DNA from: VXYL01 sp965203685
Lineage (GTDB): Bacteria; Pseudomonadota; Gammaproteobacteria; Pseudomonadales; Azotimanducaceae
Assembly: GCA_965203685.1 (NCBI GenBank)
Contig: OZ241908.1
Location: 5,146,001 to 5,210,000 of the forward strand
DNA length: 64,000 nucleotides
Direction: 5' to 3'
The notes beneath the pieces are model-generated. The model was given only the letters and a program-made list of their open reading frames with translations, did not search any database and had not been told where the DNA came from. The translations under genes and the position numbers were made by a program. Positions 54,719 through 63,507 of this stretch are shown piece after piece. The number at the start of each line of letters is the position of its first letter. Position 1 is the stretch's first letter.

Positions 54719-54748
54719 TTGCAGAATAGGCACACCCAGTGTTATAGA
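54719..54748 (+). promoter_or_regulatory. Putative promoter of the HigBA-type pair
   Basis: TTGCAG (54719-54724) and TATAGA (54743-54748) are 18 nt apart and lie 35 nt upstream of the toxin TTG start. The AT-rich -10 stands out in the GC-rich background. Pattern evidence only. Confidence 0.45.
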
Positions 54749-54783
54749 TACGTCCTGATGCCAAGCCGTCCCCGAATCTCTGT

Positions 54784-55173
54784 TTGCAGACCTACAAGAC
54801 CAAGGCGTTCTCTCGTTTCGCCAACCGCGCGGGACTGGCGGATGCTACGTTGCGCGAAGCCGTTCAACGTGCCGAGAACGGGTTGGTCGATGCGGATCTC
54901 GGCGGAGGCGTCATCAAGCAGCGCATCGCCCGAAAGGGCAGCGGACGATCCGGAGGGTTTCGCACGATCATCCTCCTTCGGAGGGGCGAACTGGCCTTCT
55001 TCGTCTATGGGTTCGCCAAGAGCGACCGCGAGAACCTACGTCCGGACGAATTGGCAGCCTTCCGGTTGCTGGCGGACGAGTACCTTGCTCTCGACGGGGC
55101 GGCGCTGGCAGCGGCGCAATCGGTTGGTGCAATCATCGAGGTGAAAGGCAATGGCGAAACAGTACAAGAGTGA
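54784..55173 (+). CDS. higB: RelE/HigB-type toxin
   Basis: This 129-residue protein of the RelE/HigB-like family (DUF1044-like) begins QTYKTKAFSRFANRAGL and has the core GGVIKQRIARKGSGRSGGFRT strand pair with Arg/Lys residues suited to ribosome-dependent mRNA cleavage, then ELAFFVYGFAKSDRENL. The start is TTG; no ATG fits the frame. It overlaps the downstream antitoxin gene by 23 nt, with the toxin-first order of HigBA modules. A complete, probably functional pair. Confidence 0.82.
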   Translation: MQTYKTKAFSRFANRAGLADATLREAVQRAENGLVDADLGGGVIKQRIARKGSGRSGGFRTIILLRRGELAFFVYGFAKSDRENLRPDELAAFRLLADEYLALDGAALAAAQSVGAIIEVKGNGETVQE

Positions 55174-55468
55174 AGCGTTGGCGGCGGCGCACGAGGCGGC
55201 AATGGGCCTTGTGGAAGCAGGAGTGATGTCAAAGCGAACCATGCGGGTATTCGACGAGATGTGCCTCACGCCAGTCGAGGAGATGACGCCGGAGGACATC
55301 CGCGCGCTTCGGCTTCGGGAGAACGCCAGCCAGGCGGTATTCGCGCGCTACCTCAATGTGACCAAGGGCCTAGTGAGCCAGTGGGAGCGCGGAGAAAAGC
55401 GACCGCGAGGCGCGTCGTTGAAGCTGCTGACGCTGGTCGAAAGGAACGGGTTGAGCGCGGTCGCGTAG
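55151..55468 (+). CDS. higA: HigA-type XRE antitoxin
   Basis: This 105-residue protein carries a Cro/C1-type helix-turn-helix (ALRLRENASQAVFARYLNVT, then KGLVSQWERGEKRPRG) in its C-terminal two thirds and an N-terminal segment expected to bind the toxin. It resembles the NadS/HigA antitoxins. It overlaps the toxin by 23 nt. It should repress the shared promoter near 54719-54748 and neutralise the RelE/HigB toxin. It converges with the PhyH gene; the 80-nt spacer has no clear terminator. Confidence 0.85.
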   Translation: MAKQYKSEALAAAHEAAMGLVEAGVMSKRTMRVFDEMCLTPVEEMTPEDIRALRLRENASQAVFARYLNVTKGLVSQWERGEKRPRGASLKLLTLVERNGLSAVA

Positions 55469-55548
55469 CCCGTTTGGCCGCGGGTTTCTGACCGCCTGGT
55501 CGCCTACCTGGAGGGGTTCATCGATGAGGCGGGGCGACCCCGGGGGGA

Positions 55549-56415
55549 TCAAGGGCCCGACACCGGACGCACGTACAGATCCCGGCCGTACGGCTCCGTA
55601 TCACCGTCATAGCGCGGATTCAACGCCTCAACCATCTCTCTGGCCGCAACTGGCCAGTCCGCGGGCGTCCTATGCGTCTTCTTCACCATCTGCGCCTTGA
55701 CGCGCTCCGGCAGGCTCGCGAAGTCCGGCTGGAACCACAGGGTGATGACAGTACGCCACTCCTCGCTCGCGTTGGCGTGGGCGGCGTGCAGCATCCGGGC
55801 ATCGCCGATGACCAGGTCGCCGGCGCGCACGGGGACGTCCACCTCGTCCGGCTGCGTCGAAAACGCCGGGTCATCGAGGTCCAGCGCCCGGGATAGCGTC
55901 TCGCTGTGGGGATTGCCGATCCGATCGCGAAGCGGATGGTGATGCCGATGCGAACGCGGCAATACGCGCAGACACCCGTTCGCCGCGGTGGTGTCGGTGA
56001 GGTAGTACATGAAAAACACCTGCTGCGGGGATACGTCGAAGGCGCCGGGGTCCCGCCATGCAAACCAGTCGTAGTGCCAGAAGAGGCGCGGGCTGTGTGG
56101 CGGTTTGCTGATGATGTAGCCGTCCGTGAAGGTGGGGGCCGCGAACCCCATCGCCGCCAGCCGTTGGAGCGCAGGTCGCCAGGCGATCAGTTCCGCGAAG
56201 ACCGGGTCGGACATGATGCCGAGCATCGTTCCTTGCGCGCGGCGGCGGGCAAGCTCCTCGGCGGGACGGTCTACGCAAAGGGCGTCTGTCGCCGCGCGGA
56301 GCCTCGACAACAACGGTTCGCTCAGAACGCGTTCGAAGACCGTGTAGCCGGACTCGATGAGTTCCGTGTGTTTCCGCGCCGCTGGCGTTTGGTGACCTCG
56401 GTTACCGCGGCGCAT
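55549..56415 (-). CDS. Phytanoyl-CoA dioxygenase family protein
   Basis: This Fe(II)/2-oxoglutarate-dependent oxygenase of the PhyH family has 288 residues. The iron motif HxD is in LFWHYDWFAW, the distal His in ARMLHAAHANAS, and an Arg for 2-oxoglutarate follows in EEWRTVITLW. The first 25 codons of the longer frame lie inside the cytochrome gene and look non-coding; the ATG at 56415 gives MRRGNRGHQTPAARKH and overlaps the upstream stop by 14 nt, implying coupling. The substrate is unknown: an alkyl-CoA, ectoine-like or halogenated substrate are all possible. Confidence 0.85.
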   Translation of the reverse strand: MRRGNRGHQTPAARKHTELIESGYTVFERVLSEPLLSRLRAATDALCVDRPAEELARRRAQGTMLGIMSDPVFAELIAWRPALQRLAAMGFAAPTFTDGYIISKPPHSPRLFWHYDWFAWRDPGAFDVSPQQVFFMYYLTDTTAANGCLRVLPRSHRHHHPLRDRIGNPHSETLSRALDLDDPAFSTQPDEVDVPVRAGDLVIGDARMLHAAHANASEEWRTVITLWFQPDFASLPERVKAQMVKKTHRTPADWPVAAREMVEALNPRYDGDTEPYGRDLYVRPVSGP

Positions 56416-59400
56416 CGGCACTGCCGCAACCACGTCCGCGGTACAGGCCAACGTTGTCGATGGTGACGTCGACGTCGCTTTGCGCAAGATTGAAGTTCAG
56501 ATACGCCGTGCCGTCCGTCACCGAACTGGTGAAGCGATGGTGGTACCTGTGCCAGTGCTTCGAGAGGCTTGCCCCCGACGACCGTGTCCCCGCGCCGACC
56601 TCGGGCGTGAACGCCGTCCCCATGACGCTCTGGTAGTCCGGCTCGCCGGTGTGCACATTGGCCTCCAAGTATCGGACGTCGGCGCCCTTCGCGTAGTAGC
56701 ACAAAGAGTAGTCGACACCCTCTTCGACCGCGACTCGATGGCCAAGCTGCACGCGCCACGGCTGCCGGGACGGCGCATCGATGGCGAACACGGCCTGGCC
56801 ATCCCAAGTCACCGACGCGTACTGGGTCTGCGCGGACCACGCCCCTTGACCGTTGAACCGCCCGCCGCTCGAGATCAGGTTCCGGCTCTCGGCCCGCGGT
56901 CTTTCGTCGAGCACGTGAAAGACGAAATCGTTGCTGTAGAGGCCCTCCGGGTTCTGCACTTGCAGCAGGTACATGCCCGCGCGCGTCGGCAACTCGTCGA
57001 GCCGGATCACGACAACGTCGTCGCGGCAATTCGGCAGCCGACCGGCTTCGCAACGGACGCTCCCAGCCACCCGTCTGCCATTGACCAGCACGTAGGCACC
57101 GTCCTGGATGTGCTCGCCGCGGATGTGAATCGGCTTGTTGACGTAGAGTTCCGGGAACTCCGCGGGCCGTCCTCCCGGGAACATGGGCCGAATCGGGAGT
57201 TCGAACGGCCGCAACGTCGGCTGAGGGTCGTCGTAACGCGTGTTGTAGCCAAGGCGCGCCGTCACCGTCACGAACGCTTCACCGGCGGCGGCCAACTGGA
57301 TCAACCGTGCCCGCGTATACACGGCGCGACCGCCATTGCGGTCCCGGTACCGGCGTGCGCCGTACTGGAGGGCGAGATCCAGGGTCTTGCCGTTCTTCCG
57401 GAAGCGCACGCCATCGGCCTGCAGCACAACGCCACCGGCGTTGGCGGAGATCTCCAGGGCGCGGAGAATATCCTTGGTTGCCGCCAACTCGGCAGTGTCG
57501 GCGTTGAGCGTGACCTGCCGACCCAGCGCGCCTGAGAAGCCCATGCTGCCTTCGACGATCATCTGGAACATGTCCGCATCGTTCGTGAACCCGGTCCTCT
57601 CGGGGAACCCCCGCGTGTCGTTGCGCACGAGATCGGCGAAGAAGAAACGGTTCTGCGGCGCGTTCTTCCAGCGGTCGTTGGCACCGCGCCAGGACGGTAC
57701 GTCCATGCCGCTGCCGCCCATGTTGGTCATGGTCCAGAACGGCATTCGATGGCAGTTGCCGCACTGCTTCTCGACGTGGAACTTGTGCACGCCCTTCCGT
57801 GCCGAGGCCGTCATCACGTTGGTATAGGGGCGCTCCGGTGCCGGTGGATAGGGGACGCTCAGGAGGTACTTGGCCATCGCGTCGCGTTCGGCGCCGGTCA
57901 ACGGACCCGCCTTGCCCTCGTCGTTGGTTTCGCAGTCGCTCAAATCGCACATCGTGGTGGCCATCGAGCCGTCGACCAAGTGGCGCGTGCAGGTCTCCTC
58001 GGCCTCGCCATCGCAATTCGGCGCGAGATACCTGTCGATGTTGGCGGTATTGACGCCGCCGAAGGGATCGCCGGGAATGCCATCCCAATGGTAAGGCGCG
58101 CTCCCGCGCAAGCCGCGGATGTCCTGCACCAGCCGCGGCTGGATCTGGTCGCACCCGGGGTCGCATAGCGGTGTGTCCAGCACCCAGAGCAATTGGTCGG
58201 TGTGGCCGTCGGGATGGCAGCTTGCGCAGGCGAACGTCCCGGTGCTCGATGCATGGGCGCTGTTGAACACGATGCGACCGAGCTTGAGGTCCGCCTCGGT
58301 CGGATCCTCGAGCGGGATCGTGGCGTCGACAACCGGTGCGGCGGTGTCCGTGAGATCGACGAGCGAAACCGAATTGGCCAGCGTGTTGTGCACCCAGGCC
58401 CGCGACGGTGCCCCGTCGGCATCGCTCTCGAGCGCCACCCCCCGGGGAATCCAGTCCACGTCCACCATGCCGAGCACTTCGCCACTGTCCGCATCCATGG
58501 TGAAGAGCCGGTTCGACGCCGCGGCGGTAACCACGAGCGTCGAGTCGTCATCGCTCACCGCGATGCCGAACGGCGTGGCGAGCGCCTCGTCAAAGAGCGG
58601 GTTCTGCGGCGGCAACGGCTCAAGTTCCACGTATTCACCCGCCCGGCATGTGCCCCGGCAGTTGACCGTGGTGATGCGGTTCAGGAAGGCGCGATTCTCA
58701 AGTTCGGCCATGCCGTGCCCTTGCGTACCCGCCTTGCCGTTGGCGTCGTTGCGGGCGTCCGCCTGGGTGATGAATACGCGTTGCTCGGAGTCCACCGCGA
58801 TGCCGTAGAGAAGGGTCCCCAGCGTGTCGACGATCTGCACGCGGGCGTCCGAGCGCGTGTCGTAGACGTACAAGTCGCGATCCGGGATGTCCGGGTGTTT
58901 GACGATGTCCGCGACATAGCCCCTGGAGACGCTCTGATCGCTCCCGTCGGCGGCCTCGGTGACGTGCTCGCGGGCATCGAAGGTACACAATACGCCGTCG
59001 ATGTTCTCCGGCCAGCAACCGGAGATCTGCGTCTGGTTGTTGGACTCGAACGGAATCACGTACAGCCGATTGCCGCGGACCGCGAGGGCGCGCGGATCCT
59101 GGGCGGTGATGTGAAGATGTTTGCGGATGGATCGCGACGCGACGTCGATCACGGCGATCCGGTTCGAGGACGAGAGCGCCACGTAGGCCTTGGCGTTGCC
59201 CGCGAACGCGATCCCTACCGGCTCATCGAACACGGTCGCCCTTGCAGCGTTGAAATCGGTGATCGTGTGCAGGACCTCGTGGCGCGTCGCGCTCGCCGGG
59301 TCGGCGTCGATGATGCTCACGGAGTCCGAAATGTGGTTGCTGACCCACACTTCCTTGCCGTCCGGCCGGACAGCGATGCCCACCGGGTCGATGCCGACGC

Positions 59401-59653
59401 TGATTCGCTCGACGACCTCGCGGGTTTCCGGATCGATCACATCGACGGTGTCCGCGGGTGTGTTGACGGCGTAGACGAGGGAACCGTCCGGCAACAACGC
59501 GATGGGATTGGCGTGGGGGCTCTCGTAGTTGTAGTAGCCCACACCGCTGACCGTCACGTCGAACTCGGCACCCGATGCGCCAACCCCGACAGCCAGCAAT
59601 CCCGCTACGGCAAGAGCCTTGGAGGCACCCAACTGCACCCCGCTCCCGCTCAC
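56402..59653 (-). CDS. Secreted beta-propeller di-haem cytochrome c protein
   Basis: This is a 1083-residue periplasmic or surface protein. A signal region (KALAVAGLLAVGVGASGA) is followed by YVTN-type propeller repeats (LVYAVNTPADTVDVIDPETREVV; VWVSNHISDSVSIIDAD), a cytochrome module with CASCH at 476-480 and CGNCH at 631-635 (MauG/cytochrome-c-peroxidase-like layout), and a C-terminal beta-sandwich resembling carbohydrate-binding domains (from about 940). It probably passes electrons from a substrate. Its start (GTG 59653) is divergent from the PQQ dehydrogenase 96 nt away. PhyH follows in the same operon. Confidence 0.82.
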   Translation of the reverse strand: MSGSGVQLGASKALAVAGLLAVGVGASGAEFDVTVSGVGYYNYESPHANPIALLPDGSLVYAVNTPADTVDVIDPETREVVERISVGIDPVGIAVRPDGKEVWVSNHISDSVSIIDADPASATRHEVLHTITDFNAARATVFDEPVGIAFAGNAKAYVALSSSNRIAVIDVASRSIRKHLHITAQDPRALAVRGNRLYVIPFESNNQTQISGCWPENIDGVLCTFDAREHVTEAADGSDQSVSRGYVADIVKHPDIPDRDLYVYDTRSDARVQIVDTLGTLLYGIAVDSEQRVFITQADARNDANGKAGTQGHGMAELENRAFLNRITTVNCRGTCRAGEYVELEPLPPQNPLFDEALATPFGIAVSDDDSTLVVTAAASNRLFTMDADSGEVLGMVDVDWIPRGVALESDADGAPSRAWVHNTLANSVSLVDLTDTAAPVVDATIPLEDPTEADLKLGRIVFNSAHASSTGTFACASCHPDGHTDQLLWVLDTPLCDPGCDQIQPRLVQDIRGLRGSAPYHWDGIPGDPFGGVNTANIDRYLAPNCDGEAEETCTRHLVDGSMATTMCDLSDCETNDEGKAGPLTGAERDAMAKYLLSVPYPPAPERPYTNVMTASARKGVHKFHVEKQCGNCHRMPFWTMTNMGGSGMDVPSWRGANDRWKNAPQNRFFFADLVRNDTRGFPERTGFTNDADMFQMIVEGSMGFSGALGRQVTLNADTAELAATKDILRALEISANAGGVVLQADGVRFRKNGKTLDLALQYGARRYRDRNGGRAVYTRARLIQLAAAGEAFVTVTARLGYNTRYDDPQPTLRPFELPIRPMFPGGRPAEFPELYVNKPIHIRGEHIQDGAYVLVNGRRVAGSVRCEAGRLPNCRDDVVVIRLDELPTRAGMYLLQVQNPEGLYSNDFVFHVLDERPRAESRNLISSGGRFNGQGAWSAQTQYASVTWDGQAVFAIDAPSRQPWRVQLGHRVAVEEGVDYSLCYYAKGADVRYLEANVHTGEPDYQSVMGTAFTPEVGAGTRSSGASLSKHWHRYHHRFTSSVTDGTAYLNFNLAQSDVDVTIDNVGLYRGRGCGSADAPR

Positions 59654-59749
59654 GACTCCTCCCCGGGCAATCGGCGGCTGAGGTAACCCTTCTCCCTACC
59701 GCACCAACTCGCCGTCTGTCAATATGTGCCGCTCGGGAGGGATGCTCAC

Positions 59750-61513
59750 ATGGCTGACTGGGACAGGCGCAGAACGCTCGCGGCCGTGGCTGCCGCCGCT
59801 GTGCTCGCTACCCCTTGCGGCGCTGCCGACGAGAATCCGTTCATACCCGTCACCGACGCCATGCTCGCCGACCCGGCCCCGGGGGACTGGCTCAGTTGGC
59901 GGCGTACCGCGGACGGCCTGGGCTACAGCCCGCTCGATGAAATCACCACCGGGAACGTAGCAGCCTTGCGCATGGTGTGGTCGCGGGCGTTGCGCGACGG
60001 CAGCCAGACGGCGACACCGCTCGCCTACGCCGGCGTCGTTTACATGCCGAACCCGAACGATGTCATCCAGGCACTCCACGGCGCCAGCGGCGACCTCATC
60101 TGGGAACACGTTCGTCCCATCCCCGAGGACGCGGCGGGTTTCGTCGGCGGGCTGCTCGCCAGCAACAACCGCAATATCGCGATCTACGACAAGCTGATCA
60201 TCGACACGAGCGTCGACGACCACGTCTTCGCCCTCGATGTGACGACCGGGCAAATGGTGTGGGAGACGCAGGTCCTCGACTACCACACGCACCCAGCCAT
60301 CCAGGGCGCCGGACCCATCATCGCCAATGGCAAGGCCGTCTCGGGGCGAAGTTGCTCACCGCGAAGTGGGCCCGACGCCTGCGTCGTCACCGCGCATGAC
60401 GCCAAGACCGGTGCCGAAGTCTGGCGGCGACGCACCATCCCGGCTCCCGGCGAACCGGGCGACGAGAGCTGGGGCAACGTGCCGTTCGAAGAACGCCGAC
60501 ACGTCGGCGCGTGGATGCCGCCGAGTTACGACAAGGACCTCGACCTGGTGCTGATCGGCACCTCGGTCACGTCCCCGGCACCCAAGTTCATGCTCGACGG
60601 CGCGGACAAGCGATACCTGTATCACAACTCTACGCTCGCCCTTGATGCCAACACGGGCGAGATCCGCTGGCATTACCAGCACCTGAACGATCACTGGGAC
60701 CTCGACCATCCGTTTGAACGCATGCTGGTCTCAACCGAGGTCACGCCCGACGCGGAAGCGGTGCCGTGGATCAACCCGCGACTCGAACCCGGCGAGACGC
60801 GCAAGGTGGTCACCGGCATTCCGGGCAAGACCGGCCTGGTCTACACGCTGGACCGGGCAACGGGCGAGTTCCTTTGGGCGCGACCGACCGTGGAGCAGAA
60901 CGTGATCGCCAGCATCGACGGCGCGACCGGCACCGTGACCGAGAACGACGAGCTTGTGTACACCGCGCTCGGCCAAGTGCTCCTGGTCTGCCCCTCTATG
61001 CACGGCGGCAAGGACTGGGAAGCGGGCGCGTACAGCCCGTTGACCAACACGATGTACTTTCCGCTCCGCAATGCCTGCATGCCGACGCTGACCACGACGG
61101 CACGCGAGGCGTCCCACCCGGAGTATGCGCTCTCGGTCCGCTTCCAACTGTCCGCCGGCAAGGACATGCTGGGCTCGATTCACGCCATCTCGGCCGCCAC
61201 TGGCCGGACCGAATGGCTCTACGAGCAACGGGCTTCGACGACATCGCTCCTTGCCACGGGCGGCCGCCTGCTGTTCGGCGGCGATACGGCCGGGCGATTC
61301 AAGGCGCTCGATCAGGACACCGGCGAGGTGCTCTGGGAGGTGAACCTCGGCTCGCCGGTGACCGGCTTCCCGATCACCTACGCGGTCGATGGACGGCAGT
61401 ACGTCGCGGTCAGCACCGGTAGCTCGGCGACGACAGGCAGTTTCCTGCACATGACGCCGGAGATCCGGCCGAGTTTCGGCAACAACCTGTTCGTGTTCGC
61501 CTTGCCGGAATAG
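59750..61513 (+). CDS. PQQ-dependent (quinoprotein) dehydrogenase
   Basis: This periplasmic eight-bladed beta-propeller dehydrogenase (587 residues) has a signal peptide (RRRTLAAVAAAAVLATPCGA). W-motif repeats are visible (LDVTTGQMVWETQVLDY; LDANTGEIRWHYQHLNDHWD; LDQDTGEVLWEVNLGSP). The entry strand WRRTADGLGYSPLDEITTGN matches the alcohol-dehydrogenase group. The acidic site DHWDLDHPF corresponds to the catalytic Asp region; the usual adjacent CC disulfide is not seen. GGGAGGG precedes ATG 59750. It diverges from the di-haem cytochrome, a likely electron acceptor. PQQ synthesis genes are not in the window. Confidence 0.88.
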   Translation: MADWDRRRTLAAVAAAAVLATPCGAADENPFIPVTDAMLADPAPGDWLSWRRTADGLGYSPLDEITTGNVAALRMVWSRALRDGSQTATPLAYAGVVYMPNPNDVIQALHGASGDLIWEHVRPIPEDAAGFVGGLLASNNRNIAIYDKLIIDTSVDDHVFALDVTTGQMVWETQVLDYHTHPAIQGAGPIIANGKAVSGRSCSPRSGPDACVVTAHDAKTGAEVWRRRTIPAPGEPGDESWGNVPFEERRHVGAWMPPSYDKDLDLVLIGTSVTSPAPKFMLDGADKRYLYHNSTLALDANTGEIRWHYQHLNDHWDLDHPFERMLVSTEVTPDAEAVPWINPRLEPGETRKVVTGIPGKTGLVYTLDRATGEFLWARPTVEQNVIASIDGATGTVTENDELVYTALGQVLLVCPSMHGGKDWEAGAYSPLTNTMYFPLRNACMPTLTTTAREASHPEYALSVRFQLSAGKDMLGSIHAISAATGRTEWLYEQRASTTSLLATGGRLLFGGDTAGRFKALDQDTGEVLWEVNLGSPVTGFPITYAVDGRQYVAVSTGSSATTGSFLHMTPEIRPSFGNNLFVFALPE

Positions 61514-61590
61514 GCCTTGCGCGCATAGGCATTGGCGTGCCTCGCCCAACGGCTTAAGCTCGTTAAGACGGATTCATCGAGGGGATTGAG

Positions 61591-62457
61591 ATGAGCGACT
61601 TCCTGGACAGACGTCCGATCGGGCGCACCGGCCTGTCGTCGAGCCGGCTTGGCATCGGGTCGACCTTCAACGCCCCGACGAGCGTCATCGAAGACGCGTT
61701 CCACCGCGGGATCAACTACCTGTACTGGGGGACGGTTCGGCAGCCGGACTTCGCGCGCGCCATGGTGAATCTCGCAAGACATCACCGCGACGAGTTGATC
61801 CTGACCATCCAGTCCTACTCCAACGACCCCACCACCATTGAGGGCGAAGTTGAGGAAGCGCTGCAGGCAGCCGGCCTCGAGAGCTTCGACTTCCTGCTGC
61901 TCGGCAACCGCAACGACGTGCCGGGCGACGGCTACGTCGAGGTGTTCGAGCGTCTGCGCGAACGCGGCAAGGTGCGGTTCATGTCCTTGAGCAGCCACAA
62001 CCGGCCGATGCTGCCCAAGCTGCTCAAGGCCTACGCGGAAGGGACGAGCCCCTACGAACTGCTGATGCTGCGCTACAATGGCGTGCACCGCGGCGCCGAG
62101 AAGGACGTCTTCCCCTACGTGCCGGATAGCGGCGGCCCCTTCATCTGCACCTACACCGCAACCCGCTGGGGCCACCTTCTAGACCCGGAGAAGATGCCGC
62201 CGGGCGAGGAGCCGCCAAGCGCCCGCGACTGCTACCGCTACTCGCTGTCGCAGCCGGCCATCGACATGGTGCTGTGCGGGCCAGCCAACGCCGAGCAGAT
62301 GAACCTGGCCATCGAGGCGCTCGAACGGGGTCCATTGGAGCCGGATGAGCGCGAACGGATCGAGCGGATCGGCGCACACCAGTACGCCCAGTACGCCCCG
62401 GCGTACCCCGACGCCGGCGACGCGGAAGACGTCAACGCCGGACGCGCGGCCACGTAG
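61591..62457 (+). CDS. Aldo/keto reductase family protein
   Basis: This NADPH-type (alpha/beta)8 oxidoreductase of 288 residues begins DRRPIGRTGLSSSRLGIGS, followed by NYLYWG (the Tyr of the catalytic tetrad), the substrate strand FDFLLLGNRND and the cofactor region SLSSHNRP and LCGPANAEQMNLAIEAL. GAGGGG precedes the ATG. It lies 77 nt after the PQQ dehydrogenase and may be co-expressed, reducing an aldehyde or ketone produced there. Its stop is 4 nt from that of the convergent CmcJ-like gene. Confidence 0.85.
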   Translation: MSDFLDRRPIGRTGLSSSRLGIGSTFNAPTSVIEDAFHRGINYLYWGTVRQPDFARAMVNLARHHRDELILTIQSYSNDPTTIEGEVEEALQAAGLESFDFLLLGNRNDVPGDGYVEVFERLRERGKVRFMSLSSHNRPMLPKLLKAYAEGTSPYELLMLRYNGVHRGAEKDVFPYVPDSGGPFICTYTATRWGHLLDPEKMPPGEEPPSARDCYRYSLSQPAIDMVLCGPANAEQMNLAIEALERGPLEPDERERIERIGAHQYAQYAPAYPDAGDAEDVNAGRAAT

Positions 62458-62461
62458 TACC

Positions 62462-63439
62462 TCAGGGCGGCGGCACGTAGCCCTCGATCGGGCCGCTCCA
62501 CCAATTGCAAGGTCGCCCATCCGCGTAGACCGTCGGAATCTGGGCCTTGAAACGGGCCACGCGCGCCGTTTTGTCAATCTCCTTGCCGTAGATGGCCTGC
62601 ATGCGCACCTCGATGGTGTAGCGCATGGGCGCATCCGGCGGCGAGGTGGGATCCTCCACCGCGGTGTGGAACACCGTGCGCAGGTTCAGTTGCTCCTGGC
62701 GGGTGTCGTACTGCCGGAACAGCAGCACTTCGTCCGGCGCGATGTCGGAGAAGTAGTACCAGCGCTGGTGCGGCCCGTGGATCAGGCGCTGGTCGACCAC
62801 CTTGGTGTACTGCTTGATGTTGCCCGTGTTCTGGCCGTCGCCGAAGACGATGTCGTCCGGCCTCACCGAGCGCATATCGCACACCGCGAGCGGCATCATG
62901 CGCACCGTCTCCCGGTTCGCACTGCGCCAGATGTTGATGCTCTCGAAGTGACGCTCGTCGGGAACGAGGGTCAGGAAGCGGTCCTCGACAGCCGGGGACA
63001 TGTCGGCGTGGATGCCTTGCGCGTAGGCGCCTCCGCTACCGTTCGGTGTGGGCCTGACGCCGCGTGGGCCGGTCTGACCACCGAAGCCGTTGCGGTACTC
63101 GTGCGCGCCGCCGCGGACCTCTTCACAGCCGGTCACTCGGGCCAAGACCGCGCGGCACTCCTCGTAGAAGGGCCCGCGGACGATCTCGGTGTCCATGAGA
63201 TCGAGGTCCGTGGGGGCAACGACCAACTGGAAGCCGTGACTGTCGAGCGTCGGCGCCGGATCGAGGTGTCGCGCATTGGCCACCGTGATGTGCTCGCGGA
63301 CGCCCAGTGCCTTGAGTTCCTCGGGATCCTTCGCGGAGTACCGATTCGGCACGCGGAATCCGCGGTGGCGGCTGTTCGCGAAGTTCGCGCTCGTGGCAAA
63401 CGCCTTCGGGGGCTTCGCCGGAATCTCCCTTAGACTCAT
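62462..63439 (-). CDS. CmcJ/NvfI-like oxidoreductase or isomerase family protein
   Basis: This 325-residue protein resembles the CmcJ/AsaB/NvfI family, whose members include a cephamycin methoxylation partner and non-haem iron isomerases. Seen motifs are GFQLVVAPTDLDLMDTE, QGIHADMSPAVED (His-x-Asp), INIWRS, LIHGPHQRWYYFSDIAPDEV and FRQYDTR, matching the family's HxD/His and Arg. The ATG at 63439 fits the family; a longer frame is rejected. The substrate is unknown. It diverges from the DUF3500 gene across 68 nt. Confidence 0.78.
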   Translation of the reverse strand: MSLREIPAKPPKAFATSANFANSRHRGFRVPNRYSAKDPEELKALGVREHITVANARHLDPAPTLDSHGFQLVVAPTDLDLMDTEIVRGPFYEECRAVLARVTGCEEVRGGAHEYRNGFGGQTGPRGVRPTPNGSGGAYAQGIHADMSPAVEDRFLTLVPDERHFESINIWRSANRETVRMMPLAVCDMRSVRPDDIVFGDGQNTGNIKQYTKVVDQRLIHGPHQRWYYFSDIAPDEVLLFRQYDTRQEQLNLRTVFHTAVEDPTSPPDAPMRYTIEVRMQAIYGKEIDKTARVARFKAQIPTVYADGRPCNWWSGPIEGYVPPP

Positions 63440-63507
63440 CGACCTCGCCGTCGGTACAACGTCATAAGAAGAATAAGCCGACAACCACGTTGTTTGGAGA
63501 CCTGCCC

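Noticed and set aside
55469..55548. A terminator between higA and the convergent PhyH gene
   Set aside because: No convincing stem-loop or T-run was found in this 80-nt spacer.
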